Positions 40,888 to 48,070 of a DNA stretch of 48,324 bases are shown here, one piece after another. The DNA comes from Paractinoplanes ferrugineus (GTDB lineage Bacteria > Actinomycetota > Actinomycetes > Mycobacteriales > Micromonosporaceae). Within the stretch, counting starts at the first letter, position 1. Each line of letters begins with the position of its first letter. The translations under genes were made by a program, and so were the position numbers. The stretch covers positions 1-48,324 of the forward strand of contig NZ_BOMM01000081.1 of assembly GCF_016862195.1 (NCBI RefSeq). Reading direction: 5' to 3'. The notes beneath the pieces were generated by a model. It did no database searches, was not told the DNA's origin, and was given only the letters and a program-made list of their open reading frames with translations.

Positions 40888-41109
40888 TTACCCGTCGGCG
40901 GGCCGCCGGTTGATCGGGGTGCCGAACATGGTGACGAACTCGGCGGCCGACATGGCGCGGGCTTCGTCGTCGGTGTATCCCTGGGCGAGGAAGTAGCTGC
41001 GCTGACCGGCGAGCCATTCGTGCATTGGCTTGACCTGCTCGTTCAGTTCGAGCAATGCCTGGCGTAGGGCGTCGGTTGCGTCAGTGCCCATCGGCTGCCT
41101 CACGTTCAT
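40888..41109 (-). CDS. Small hypothetical early-region protein
   Basis: The protein has 73 residues, helical (DALRQALLELNEQVKPMHEWLAGQRSYFLAQGYTDDEARAMSA in outline). A pattern of the type Y-FLAQGYTDDEARAM occurs in several actinophage small proteins. ATG 41109 lies inside the previous gene and overlaps it by 29 nt. M7 at 41091 is another option. The function is unknown. Confidence 0.6.
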   Translation of the reverse strand: MNVRQPMGTDATDALRQALLELNEQVKPMHEWLAGQRSYFLAQGYTDDEARAMSAAEFVTMFGTPINRRPADG

Positions 41110-41281
41110 GTTCGACCGGCAGGCAGTACAGCGAACGCAGGTCGGCGGAGAACTTGAGCGGCGCCCAGCAGGAGCGTTCCCGGACGAGCAGATGCCCGTC
41201 GGGGCAGACGCTCAGCGGCTTGCTGGTGCGGGCGGCTTCGCTCAGCCAGTTCAGGGGGAACGGCAACGGTTCGTCGGTCAT
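41081..41281 (-). CDS. Small hypothetical protein
   Basis: The protein has 66 residues: MTDEPLPFPLNWLSEAARTS..., then CPDGHLLVRERSCWAPL. Two Cys and a few His may form a partial metal site. GGAGG lies 6 nt before ATG 41281. It is the first gene after the hairpin at 41323-41353, so a promoter may lie in 41282-41322. No family is recognised. Confidence 0.6.
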   Translation of the reverse strand: MTDEPLPFPLNWLSEAARTSKPLSVCPDGHLLVRERSCWAPLKFSADLRSLYCLPVEHEREAADGH

Positions 41282-41322
41282 GGTTCCTCCGATGGTGCTG
41301 GGAGGAACTGGGTACACGAAAA

Positions 41323-41353
41323 CGCCCGCCGAACCGAAGGGCTCAGGCGGGCG
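41323..41353 (-). terminator. Hairpin between the early and packaging genes
   Basis: CGCCCGCC (41323-41330) and GGCGGGCG (41346-41353) pair over 8 bp around a 15-nt loop. It lies about 50 bp after the stop of the HTH gene at 41402. It probably separates the early operon from the packaging operon. Confidence 0.7.
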
Positions 41354-41401
41354 ATCAAGACAGTGGCTCAGGACGAACCTTATCCGCGCGGTACACGTCG
41401 G

Positions 41402-41821
41402 TCAAGAACCACCGTGCGCGTGTCGGTAGCGGCGCATCGCCGCGGCGGCTGCGAGGACGTGTTCGGCGAGGTAGGTGCGGTCCCGGCCGCGCATCTTGAA
41501 CCGGGGCAGCAAAGGTTCGCCGGGTTTCTCCGGATGGTTGAGGCCAGCCCATTTGCGGATGCGGGCGACGGGCACGTTGACCAGTTCGGCGGCCTGCGCC
41601 GTGGTCAGGGCGGTGTCGGGGTCGATGATGTCGGGTTTGTCGAGCATCCACGTTTCGCCGTAGTCGCGCATGAGTTGGTCGGCTTCGGCGCAGTTGTCGG
41701 GGGCGGCGAGGTTCAGGCGGGCCCGGTAGAGGCCGGCGATGCGGCGGGCCCGGTCGAGGGGGGTGTCGACGGGCCAGGGCCAGATGCCGCGGCGGGGCTG
41801 CTGGTTGAGGTCGGGGTTCAT
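41402..41821 (-). CDS. Helix-turn-helix DNA-binding protein
   Basis: The protein has 139 residues. Residues about 72-125 read as a MerR/excisionase-type winged HTH (LTTAQAAELVNVPVARIRKWAG...LPRFKMRGRDRTYLAEHV). It could be an early regulator or a small-terminase-like DNA binder. It ends the early operon before a hairpin and overlaps the preceding gene by 4 nt (ATGA). Confidence 0.65.
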   Translation of the reverse strand: MNPDLNQQPRRGIWPWPVDTPLDRARRIAGLYRARLNLAAPDNCAEADQLMRDYGETWMLDKPDIIDPDTALTTAQAAELVNVPVARIRKWAGLNHPEKPGEPLLPRFKMRGRDRTYLAEHVLAAAAAMRRYRHAHGGS

Positions 41822-42024
41822 GCGGGGTACGGCCCGTCGAGGGTGCCGACGATGGGCGGTTCGGTTCCGGGGTGGACTTCGGGGAGGCCTTCACCCTCCA
41901 CCATGATCAGGACGGAGAGGCGTTCGAAACTGGTGGTGACGCTGGTGACGTGCTGCCCCGCGGGTAGCTTGAGTAGGCGTGCGAGTTGCTCTTCGTCGAT
42001 GCGGTAGATGCCGCGGTGTTTCAT
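41818..42024 (-). CDS. Small hypothetical protein of the early operon
   Basis: The protein has 68 residues: MKHRGIYRIDEEQLARLLKL..., then a beta-type stretch HVTSVTTSFERLSVLIMVEGEGLPEV. 4-nt overlaps (ATGA) join it to both neighbours. The N-terminal part may be a short HTH or helix. Small proteins of the pattern LL-LP-x-G-H-x-V-x-x-V occur in actinophages. The function is unknown. Confidence 0.65.
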   Translation of the reverse strand: MKHRGIYRIDEEQLARLLKLPAGQHVTSVTTSFERLSVLIMVEGEGLPEVHPGTEPPIVGTLDGPYPA

Positions 42025-42839
42025 GCCGCCACCTCGAGTTCGGGCCATTCCAGCGTGGTCATGAAGGCCTCGTAGTCGGGGTAGGGGCGGGCGGCGCCGC
42101 ACGCTGAGCAGCGCACTTCCATGGGGTCCTCGGGCCGTTTCGGTTCGGAACGCCACAGTGGCCCGTCTTCGCCGGCGGTTTGCCGGGCGTGGCAGGTCCA
42201 GCAGTTCCCGCCGATCCAGAACTTGCGGGTGGTGCGGCCGAGGGCGGCGCGGGCCCGGCGGTGCAGGTTCTGGAGTTGCTGAACGGCTTCCCACCCGCAC
42301 ATGGGGACGGGTTCGGATTCGATGCCGGTGGGGCAGACGGTAGCGGCGGGCAGGTTGGCGAGGCGTTCGAGGCGGGGTGCGATGACCCCGACGGCGCGTT
42401 GGACGGTGGCGCCGCCGCGGGCTTTGAGGAGCCCGACTCGCCCGGTGGTGAGGTTGAGGTGGTCGTAGACGGTGGTGCGCCACAGCGGGGCGAAGGTGTG
42501 CGGGTTGTGCAGGTGGGTGACGGCGCGGAGGGCGTGTTCCCACAGGCTGACGGCGTGGACGATTTCGGCTTGGAGTTCGTCGACCTGGGCGGCCAGGGGC
42601 ATGGGTGGTTCTTTGCTGCCGCGGGTTTTCTCGTTGATGGCCTGTGACATGGCGGGTTCTTGCAGTTGGGCCAGGTCGAGGTAGTCGTAGACGAGGCCTC
42701 GGATGTCGCGTTCGGCGTCTTGCAGGCAGGTCCAGCAGTAGGGGTCGCTGGTCGGGTAGCCCTGTCTGGTGGCCGGGTCGGCGGCTTTGCAGGTGGTGCC
42801 GTTGATGCAGTGGCCGGGCTGTTCGCGTGTTTCCACCAT
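42021..42839 (-). CDS. Zinc-motif protein of the early region
   Basis: The protein has 272 residues. Three Cys clusters are visible: C11/C17 with YCWTCLQDAERDI, a central CGW, and C-terminal GGNCWTCHARQTAGED and RCSACGAARPYP, the last two looking like zinc ribbons. The middle is helical. Similar long zinc-motif proteins are common in early regions of actinophages, with no known role. The ATG at 42839 and the ATGA overlap with the next gene are clear. Confidence 0.65.
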   Translation of the reverse strand: MVETREQPGHCINGTTCKAADPATRQGYPTSDPYCWTCLQDAERDIRGLVYDYLDLAQLQEPAMSQAINEKTRGSKEPPMPLAAQVDELQAEIVHAVSLWEHALRAVTHLHNPHTFAPLWRTTVYDHLNLTTGRVGLLKARGGATVQRAVGVIAPRLERLANLPAATVCPTGIESEPVPMCGWEAVQQLQNLHRRARAALGRTTRKFWIGGNCWTCHARQTAGEDGPLWRSEPKRPEDPMEVRCSACGAARPYPDYEAFMTTLEWPELEVAA

Positions 42840-42935
42840 CAGTCGATCGCCCTTTGTGCTGGTAGCGGGTACCGTGCATGGCGATCTGTCGAGGATCGGG
42901 GCGGCGCCGGGTCGGGGTGGTTCGGCGCCGTCGTC

Positions 42936-43325
42936 TCATCTGCGCAACTGTCTCGGTGGTCGCTGGGCTCGCTGCGGGCCGTGGGTGACGTTCTGGCGGC
43001 GGGCGTTCATCCGGGCCAGAGGGTGATCGGGCTCGGATGCGGGCGGCACGCCAGGTAGGCGCAACCTCGTTAGCGACTCGGCGGCCCTCTTGAACTCTGA
43101 GGTGAGCGCCGCGAATGCGTCGGTCAGAGTGCGCGCGGTGTGAGTCAGCCGGCTCACCTGCTCTGGGGTCAGCGTGAACCGCGATGCGACGGGGAGGTGC
43201 GAATGCCGCGGAATGTGGGTGGGCTCGCAATCCCACGAGCAGTACGGGGAGCCGGGTCGCGGGTCGGCTCCGCATGGGCACAGTCCGTCGGTGGGTCGGT
43301 CGGTGAGGTCGAGGATCCCGGTCAC
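42936..43325 (-). CDS. Small zinc-finger protein
   Basis: The protein has 129 residues. CPCGADPRPGSPYCSWDCEPTHIPRHSH near the N-terminus is a Cys4/His-type finger common in actinophage early genes. A helical and basic C-terminal part follows. I place the start at GTG 43325. The frame is open further but loses protein character, and no strong ribosome site is seen. The gap 42840-42935 holds nothing that I recognise. Confidence 0.6.
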   Translation of the reverse strand: MTGILDLTDRPTDGLCPCGADPRPGSPYCSWDCEPTHIPRHSHLPVASRFTLTPEQVSRLTHTARTLTDAFAALTSEFKRAAESLTRLRLPGVPPASEPDHPLARMNARRQNVTHGPQRAQRPPRQLRR

Positions 43326-43449
43326 AGCGTCGTTTCTACCGCCCGACTGGCGTCTGCGCACACATGGACACCCGGAAGGGCGTTTTAAGCGCTGTGGGTG
43401 GTCCTCAGGGGCCGCAATTTCGGGTTCGGCTGAACTGCCAGCACGGTGC

Positions 43450-43935
43450 ATGACCGCCTGCGACGATCGGCCGGTGAGTAGGAGCTCGCGGAGATGCCCA
43501 TGCGGCACCTGCAAACTCAGGATGCGTAAACACGAGCAGCACCTGTACCGGCGGGTCGTCATCCAGCGACGAATCGGGAAGACCATCCTGGTGTCGGCGC
43601 TGGCCGTCGGAATAGCTGCGATCATCATCGAGCGGTTGGCGGGCGTCGAGGATCCTAGCGTAATCAGCCTGAGCATCGCCCTTGTGGCGCTCACTGCCAC
43701 GCTGCTCTTCGGTGGCATTGCCACCATCAACACCGCCGAGACCGGCCGGGCCACGGTGATCAGGGAAACGCACAAGCAGCCGGGACGACGTAAGCGTAAG
43801 AAGCGGCTGCTTCAGGTTCCGCCGGCGCAACTGCCCTCAACGAACCTGCCCGCCATCGGAGCGGGGAATCCGCCGAGCAACCCGCTTCAAAACCCGCAGC
43901 AGCAGATCGGGCAAGGCGACGGCACTGTGCCGTGA
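43450..43935 (+). CDS. Plus-strand membrane protein, moron or regulatory insertion
   Basis: The protein has about 161 residues. RRCPCGTCKLRMRKHEQHLYRR lies before two membrane segments (about 41-62 and 68-90) and a basic, Pro/Gln-rich tail. It is divergent from the zinc-finger gene and convergent with the small gene at 43968. ATG 43450 and GTG 43474 are both possible starts. Neither has a good ribosome site. A resident-state exclusion protein is one idea, based on topology only. Confidence 0.55.
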   Translation: MTACDDRPVSRSSRRCPCGTCKLRMRKHEQHLYRRVVIQRRIGKTILVSALAVGIAAIIIERLAGVEDPSVISLSIALVALTATLLFGGIATINTAETGRATVIRETHKQPGRRKRKKRLLQVPPAQLPSTNLPAIGAGNPPSNPLQNPQQQIGQGDGTVP

Positions 43936-43967
43936 CGGGCGCCCGGCCGGTGGGTGAGTGATGACCT

Positions 43968-44078
43968 TCAGTGACTCATGGCTTCCGCAGTCCCGGGCGA
44001 CCCGTCTTCGTGTTCAAGCGTGACGTTGTTGCAGGTCAGACGGAAGATCTTCGCGCGAAGAACAGCGTTGTAGTTCAC
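43968..44078 (-). CDS. 36-residue small protein after the SLOG gene
   Basis: The frame MNYNAVLRAKIFRLTCNNVT...EAMSH starts at GTG 44078, 15 bp after the SLOG-gene stop in the same direction. Residue make-up is protein-like (no Arg/Pro shadow bias), but the ribosome site is weak. A perfect 14-bp palindrome, TCTTCGCGCGAAGA (44048-44061), lies inside it and may be a regulatory site or hairpin. Confidence 0.4.
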   Translation of the reverse strand: MNYNAVLRAKIFRLTCNNVTLEHEDGSPGTAEAMSH

Positions 44079-44093
44079 CGCGGGGTGCCCGGT

Positions 44094-44612
44094 TCATGCC
44101 GCCGTGGGTTGCGGCATCCGGATCGTCGTGACCCTCGCCGCCGGGTTGACGTGGATGATCGGCTTGCCGAGACCGGTCAGTTTCTCCACCGCCGACGCCG
44201 TCCCACCGGATGCCTTCCAGGGCAGGTGAACGGCGATGGCCACATCCGCCGCCTTGATCATTCCGTCGTTCCGGGCGTGCAGCGTCTTCACGTCGAAGTA
44301 GCCGCCGTAGGTCTTCAACGTCCACGCCGCCCGGCACAGGCGCATCCACTCGTCGCGGTCCTCCTTCTGCCACTTGTCGGGCTGCTGCGGGAACGGCACG
44401 TGCGCGTCGAGCTTCACCCCGGCACAGATCACGGCGTCCGCCCACCACAGGTCGGCGCCGATCGCCATCCCTGACACCCCGACGGCCATGCCGTGCTCGT
44501 CGCGCAGCTTCACCGCCAGCCGGTCGAGCTCGGAACGCACCCACGCGTGGACCGCAGGCTTCAAGTGCTGCGGGCGGTGACCGGTCACCATCACGGTCGG
44601 CCAGGTGGTCAC
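44094..44612 (-). CDS. SLOG-fold protein (DUF1273/YspA-like)
   Basis: The protein has 172 residues. TVMVTGHRP near the N-terminus, SGMAIGADLWWADAVICAGV and HVPFPQQPDKWQKEDRDEW are the nucleotide-binding pattern of DUF1273-type SLOG proteins. The family binds nucleotide-derived ligands; some SLOG domains act in immune signalling. ADVAIAVHLPWKASGGTASAVE fits the last strands. GTG 44612 has GGTGATG upstream. In phages the role is unknown. Confidence 0.75.
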   Translation of the reverse strand: MTTWPTVMVTGHRPQHLKPAVHAWVRSELDRLAVKLRDEHGMAVGVSGMAIGADLWWADAVICAGVKLDAHVPFPQQPDKWQKEDRDEWMRLCRAAWTLKTYGGYFDVKTLHARNDGMIKAADVAIAVHLPWKASGGTASAVEKLTGLGKPIIHVNPAARVTTIRMPQPTAA

Positions 44613-44619
44613 AGCGCCA

Positions 44620-44997
44620 TCACCTTGGCCCCTCAACCCAGGTGAGCCCGGTGTGCGAGTCCTTGTGCCGGTCGTGCTGGCCGGCGAGCGAGCATCGGAT
44701 CCAGTAGCCGTCGGCCAGCTCGGTGTTGAAGTGCCGCCACGACCAGGTCTCCGCCTGGCACCGGGTCGCATCATGGTCAGCCTCGGCGAGCAAGCCCGCT
44801 TGCGCGAGCACATCCACCAGGTGTCCAGCGTGCGACTTGCCGAGCTTGGCCCAGCCGCAAAGGCATCCGCCGACATCCCATCGCTGGTGCGCCGTAAGTA
44901 GCGCTATCGCGCGCTCCGCCGGGTCGCGCTGAACATCCTCGGCGATGCGGATCAGTTGGGCGATTTCCTGATCGGCATGGTCGGTCAGTTGGGTCAC
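44620..44997 (-). CDS. Hypothetical early-region protein with Cys/His residues
   Basis: The protein has 125 residues. An N-terminal helix (DQEIAQLIRIAEDVQRDP) is followed by GGCLCGWAKLGKSHAGHLVDVLAQAGLL, a pattern common in actinophage proteins of unknown function, and a Trp/His-rich end. GTG 44997 has GGAGG upstream and overlaps the previous TAG by one base. Cys46/48 and nearby His may bind metal. Confidence 0.65.
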   Translation of the reverse strand: MTQLTDHADQEIAQLIRIAEDVQRDPAERAIALLTAHQRWDVGGCLCGWAKLGKSHAGHLVDVLAQAGLLAEADHDATRCQAETWSWRHFNTELADGYWIRCSLAGQHDRHKDSHTGLTWVEGPR

Positions 44998-45236
44998 TAT
45001 GCCTCCTCGGCGAGCTGGGTGCGGGTGGCGTCAGCGCCGGCCGTGTTGACGTCCTGGATCTGCACACCGTCAGCGGTCCTGCCGCAGGCAGAACACCACG
45101 GCGGCTTCCGATCCCGGTGCTGGGTCGGCCGGTGTGGGCCGGGGCAGGCCGTCATCACCATGGCGGCGAGCTGCATTTGGGCGGTGTTGATGTTCTTGCG
45201 CATCTCGGCGATGGCGTCGAGCAGTTCGGCGGTCAT
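44997..45236 (-). CDS. Small zinc-motif protein
   Basis: The protein has 79 residues. A helical N-terminus (LLDAIAEMRKNINTAQMQLAAMV in outline) is followed by CPGPHRPTQHRDRKPPWCSACG, likely one zinc site. ATG 45236 is clear. It follows the DnaB gene after a hairpin. The function is unknown. Confidence 0.6.
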   Translation of the reverse strand: MTAELLDAIAEMRKNINTAQMQLAAMVMTACPGPHRPTQHRDRKPPWCSACGRTADGVQIQDVNTAGADATRTQLAEEA

Positions 45237-45273
45237 GCGGATCTCCGTTCGGGCGGTGGGGGAGGATAAGGCG

Positions 45274-45306
45274 GGGGAGCGGAGCGTTACCGGCGTTCCG
45301 CTCCCC
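45274..45306 (-). terminator. Hairpin downstream of dnaB
   Basis: GGGGAGCGGA (45274-45283) and TCCGCTCCCC (45297-45306) pair over 10 bp around a 13-nt loop. It lies 9 bp after the dnaB stop and 37 bp before the next start. It probably ends or attenuates the replication transcript. Confidence 0.75.
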
Positions 45307-45315
45307 GTCCAGGTC

Positions 45316-46653
45316 TTACGCGATGGCCATGTCCACGAAGCGGGACAGGTGCAGCTGGGCGGCGACGGTGATCGTGTCGGTCGGTCCGTTTCGGTGCTTG
45401 GCCACGATGAAATCGGCCTCGCCAGCGCGCGGTGATTCCTTGTCGTACTCGTCCTCCCGGTACAGCAGGATGATCACGTCCGCGTCCTGCTCCAAGCTGC
45501 CGCTCTCCCGCAGGTCAGACTTCTGCGGACGCTTATCGGTCCGCTGCTCCGGGCCGCGGTTGAGCTGCGACACCCCGATCACCGGGCACTCGATCTCCTT
45601 CGCCAGCAGTTTCAGACCACGAGACAGGTCCGAAACCTCCTGCTGACGGGACTCGGACTTCGTCGAAGAACTCATCAGCTGCAGGTAGTCCACCACCAGC
45701 AGCTTCAGCCCGTGCTTCTGCTTCAACCGGCGCGCCTTCGACCGGATGTCGGCCAACGTCATGCTCGGGGTGTCGTCCAGGAAGATCGGCGCGTCGGAGA
45801 TCGCACCCATCCGGCGAGCCAGCCTCGACCACTCGTCGTCGGTGAGCTGCCCCGACCGCATCGCGTGCAGCGGAATCCGGGCCTCCGCCGACAGTAACCG
45901 CATGGTCATTTCGACCCGGGACATCTCCAGCGAGAAAATCGCCGTAGGTGCGTTCGCCCGGATCGCCGCGTGCCGGGCGAAGTCCATGCTCGCCGTTGAC
46001 TTACCGAGACCCGGCCGGCCCGCCACGATGATCAGCTGCCCGGGGTGCAGGCCGTTCAACAGCCGGTCGAGGTCTGTGAAACCCGTCGGCACGCCGATCA
46101 TGCCGTCCCCTGCCTCCGCCGACGCTTCGATCTCGTCCAAGGCCGGCTGAAGCATCTCGCCGAGGGAGGCGTAGTCGTCGGCGCCGCGGTGATTGACTCC
46201 GAAGATCGCCTGCTGGGACAAGTCGACCGCAGCCGACAGGTCAACCCCGCCACCGTCGAGGCCGCCGGACTTGAAGCCCAGCCGCGTGATCTCCCGGCCT
46301 GCTTCGACCAGACGCCGGGATATCGCCCGCTCGGCAACGATCCGCGCGTAGAACGCCCCATTCGCGATCGTGGGAACAGCCTCAATGAGGGTGTGCAGGT
46401 ACGGCGCCCCGCCGACCCGCTGAAGCTCACCCGTCTCCGCCAGGTGCGCGGTGACCGTGCGGACGTCGGCCGGTTCCCCGCCGTCGCGAAGCTTCACCAC
46501 CGCCTCGTAGATCGTCGTGTGGCACGGGCGGTAGAAGTCCCGCCCGTGCACGATCTCCGACACCGCGTCCAACGCGTCGACGCTCAACAACATCGCGCCG
46601 AGAGCCGCCTGTTCAGCTTCCACATCGTGCGGCGCGGTGTCCCAGTCGCTCAC
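45316..46653 (-). CDS. dnaB: Replicative DNA helicase DnaB
   Basis: The protein has 445 residues, the standard DnaB length. N-terminal domain (about 10-110: EAEQAALGAMLLS, FYRPCHTTIYEAV), then a RecA-like motor with Walker A GRPGLGKS (212-219), SLEMSRVEMTMRLLSAEA (about 241-258), Walker B LLVVDYLQLM (318-327), and the Arg-finger region RESGSLEQDADVI. It unwinds DNA at the phage fork. The GTG start overlaps the loader-like gene stop (GTGA). It is a second helicase besides the RepA-like one at 2474..4006. Confidence 0.9.
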   Translation of the reverse strand: MSDWDTAPHDVEAEQAALGAMLLSVDALDAVSEIVHGRDFYRPCHTTIYEAVVKLRDGGEPADVRTVTAHLAETGELQRVGGAPYLHTLIEAVPTIANGAFYARIVAERAISRRLVEAGREITRLGFKSGGLDGGGVDLSAAVDLSQQAIFGVNHRGADDYASLGEMLQPALDEIEASAEAGDGMIGVPTGFTDLDRLLNGLHPGQLIIVAGRPGLGKSTASMDFARHAAIRANAPTAIFSLEMSRVEMTMRLLSAEARIPLHAMRSGQLTDDEWSRLARRMGAISDAPIFLDDTPSMTLADIRSKARRLKQKHGLKLLVVDYLQLMSSSTKSESRQQEVSDLSRGLKLLAKEIECPVIGVSQLNRGPEQRTDKRPQKSDLRESGSLEQDADVIILLYREDEYDKESPRAGEADFIVAKHRNGPTDTITVAAQLHLSRFVDMAIA

Positions 46654-47075
46654 TGCTCGCCCCCATCACTCGCCGCGAGCTCGCGGAGCTGCTCCAGGGC
46701 GTCGCCGGGGATGCCTTGGCCGCGGTCCTTCATCCGCTTAGCGATCACCGCCAGCACCTCGTGCACCTGAGCCGAACCACGCCGGCCACGCTCGGCCCGG
46801 TCGGCGTCGTCCTCGAACGGCGATGGCAGTGCACGCGCCTCCGACGGCGTCTTTTCGGCGCGTTCGTTGCGGATCGCCCGGACGCCGGCCCGGATGTGGG
46901 CGGGCATCATGCGCTCGGTGGATTCGGCGTAGTGCCGTCTGACCGCCTCGATGGCGTCGTCGTAGGCGAGGTCACCGATGACGCTGTGCCACATGAGGAT
47001 GTCGTCGCGATCAGCTTTTCGGTAGTCGAACATCGCGGCTGCGGCGAGCAGCTTCGCGGTGTCTTCGGGGGTCAT
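46650..47075 (-). CDS. Helicase-loader-like protein upstream of dnaB
   Basis: The protein has 141 residues, helical (MTPEDTAKLLAAAAMFDYRKADRDDILMWHSVIGDLAYDDAIEAV in outline, then YAESTERMMPAHIRAGVRAIRNERA). This family is regularly found just upstream of dnaB in actinophages and is thought to help load the helicase. GGAGGG lies 7-8 nt before ATG 47075. The role is inferred from position. Confidence 0.7.
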   Translation of the reverse strand: MTPEDTAKLLAAAAMFDYRKADRDDILMWHSVIGDLAYDDAIEAVRRHYAESTERMMPAHIRAGVRAIRNERAEKTPSEARALPSPFEDDADRAERGRRGSAQVHEVLAVIAKRMKDRGQGIPGDALEQLRELAASDGGEQ

Positions 47076-48070
47076 ACGTTCCCTCCGTTGAGAGATTCGT
47101 TTCGGATTTGGGCGCCGATGGCAAGGATGTCCGCAGCGCGCTGGGAGCTCGTTGAACGTTGTTCGGGGGGAGGAGGAGAGCGGCGGGCAAGGTTGGTGCC
47201 TGATCGCCCCTGGTCGTTGGCGTCCGGGTTCCACCGTCGGGTGACCCCACGCCCTTCAAGGTCCTTCTGAGCGCGTCGCATCCAGGTTCGCCATGCGGCC
47301 ATCCAGTCCTTCTTGGTGTCGTCTTTCGCTTTGGCCTGCCAGTAGTCGCGGAAGTTCTCGGTTTCTGTAGGCCAGTCGACGAGGGGGGCGTTCTCGGCGG
47401 CCCACGGCACCATCGCCGAAGGGACTTGAAAGTCGTCCGGGATGCGGGTGGCGACCTTCGTTGCCTTGGTCTGCCTTGCCTTGGCGCGGTTCTTGGCGGG
47501 TTCAGCGGCGTCGCCGAACAGATCCTCCGAAGGAGGATCTTCTTCTTGGGCTTGGGTCTGGGTATGGGTATGGGAGTGGGAATCCCGGCGCGCCGGCGCG
47601 CGCGAGCCATCGCATGCCACCGCTTTGCTAGCGGGCTCATGGCAAGTGGATGGCAAATTGCCATCGCCGCAGGCCACTTCGTCCGCTTCTGTAGCTTTTT
47701 GGTGTCCCGCCCAGCGGGCAGCGGCCCCGCGGCGACCAGCCTCAGCGCGCGCCTCCCGCGTCTCCTCTGTGGGCAGGAAGTCTTCGAAGTCGTGGATGAG
47801 CCACCCGCCGTCTTCGCTCGGATCCCACAGCCGGTGCTTCACGAGAAGCTGAACGGCGTCCTTGCCGGCCTGGCCGAAGAAGCGCCGCGGCAGGCCGGCA
47901 GGGATAAGGCCAGGCTTCTTACCGCGCTTGCGCGTGTTCCGGTGCGCCCACGTCCAGCACAGGGTCCAAAGCCCAACTGCGACGCCCGCTGTGGTGAGGT
48001 CGTCCTCGTCGAGGAGAGCGACGATTTTCGGGTGGTCGTCGAAGCCGTCGTCCATGCGTCCCCAGGCCAT
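47072..48070 (-). CDS. Phage replication initiator-like winged-helix protein
   Basis: The protein has 332 residues. MAWGRMDDGFDDHPKIVALLDEDD, then AGVAVGLWTLCWTWAHRNTRKRGKKPGLIP and LVKHRLWDPSEDGGWLIHDFEDFLP, is the N-terminal winged-helix of phage initiator or replisome-organiser proteins. The middle is disordered with His/Thr and Pro/Glu stretches. A C-terminal Trp-rich helix region (NFRDYWQAKAKDDTKKDWMAAWRTWMRR in outline) may bind the loader. The stop overlaps the next start by 4 nt. The order initiator, loader, DnaB is typical. Confidence 0.75.
   Translation of the reverse strand: MAWGRMDDGFDDHPKIVALLDEDDLTTAGVAVGLWTLCWTWAHRNTRKRGKKPGLIPAGLPRRFFGQAGKDAVQLLVKHRLWDPSEDGGWLIHDFEDFLPTEETREARAEAGRRGAAARWAGHQKATEADEVACGDGNLPSTCHEPASKAVACDGSRAPARRDSHSHTHTQTQAQEEDPPSEDLFGDAAEPAKNRAKARQTKATKVATRIPDDFQVPSAMVPWAAENAPLVDWPTETENFRDYWQAKAKDDTKKDWMAAWRTWMRRAQKDLEGRGVTRRWNPDANDQGRSGTNLARRSPPPPEQRSTSSQRAADILAIGAQIRNESLNGGNV

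Noticed and set aside
41818..43281. 487-codon minus-strand frame spanning several early genes
   Set aside because: Only its last 68 codons are a real gene. The rest is an Arg/Pro/His-rich shadow of the zinc-motif gene in another frame.
43971..44474. Plus-strand frame of 167 codons starting MTHGFRSPG
   Set aside because: It is antisense to the SLOG gene, with Arg/Val/His-rich shadow composition and no ribosome site.
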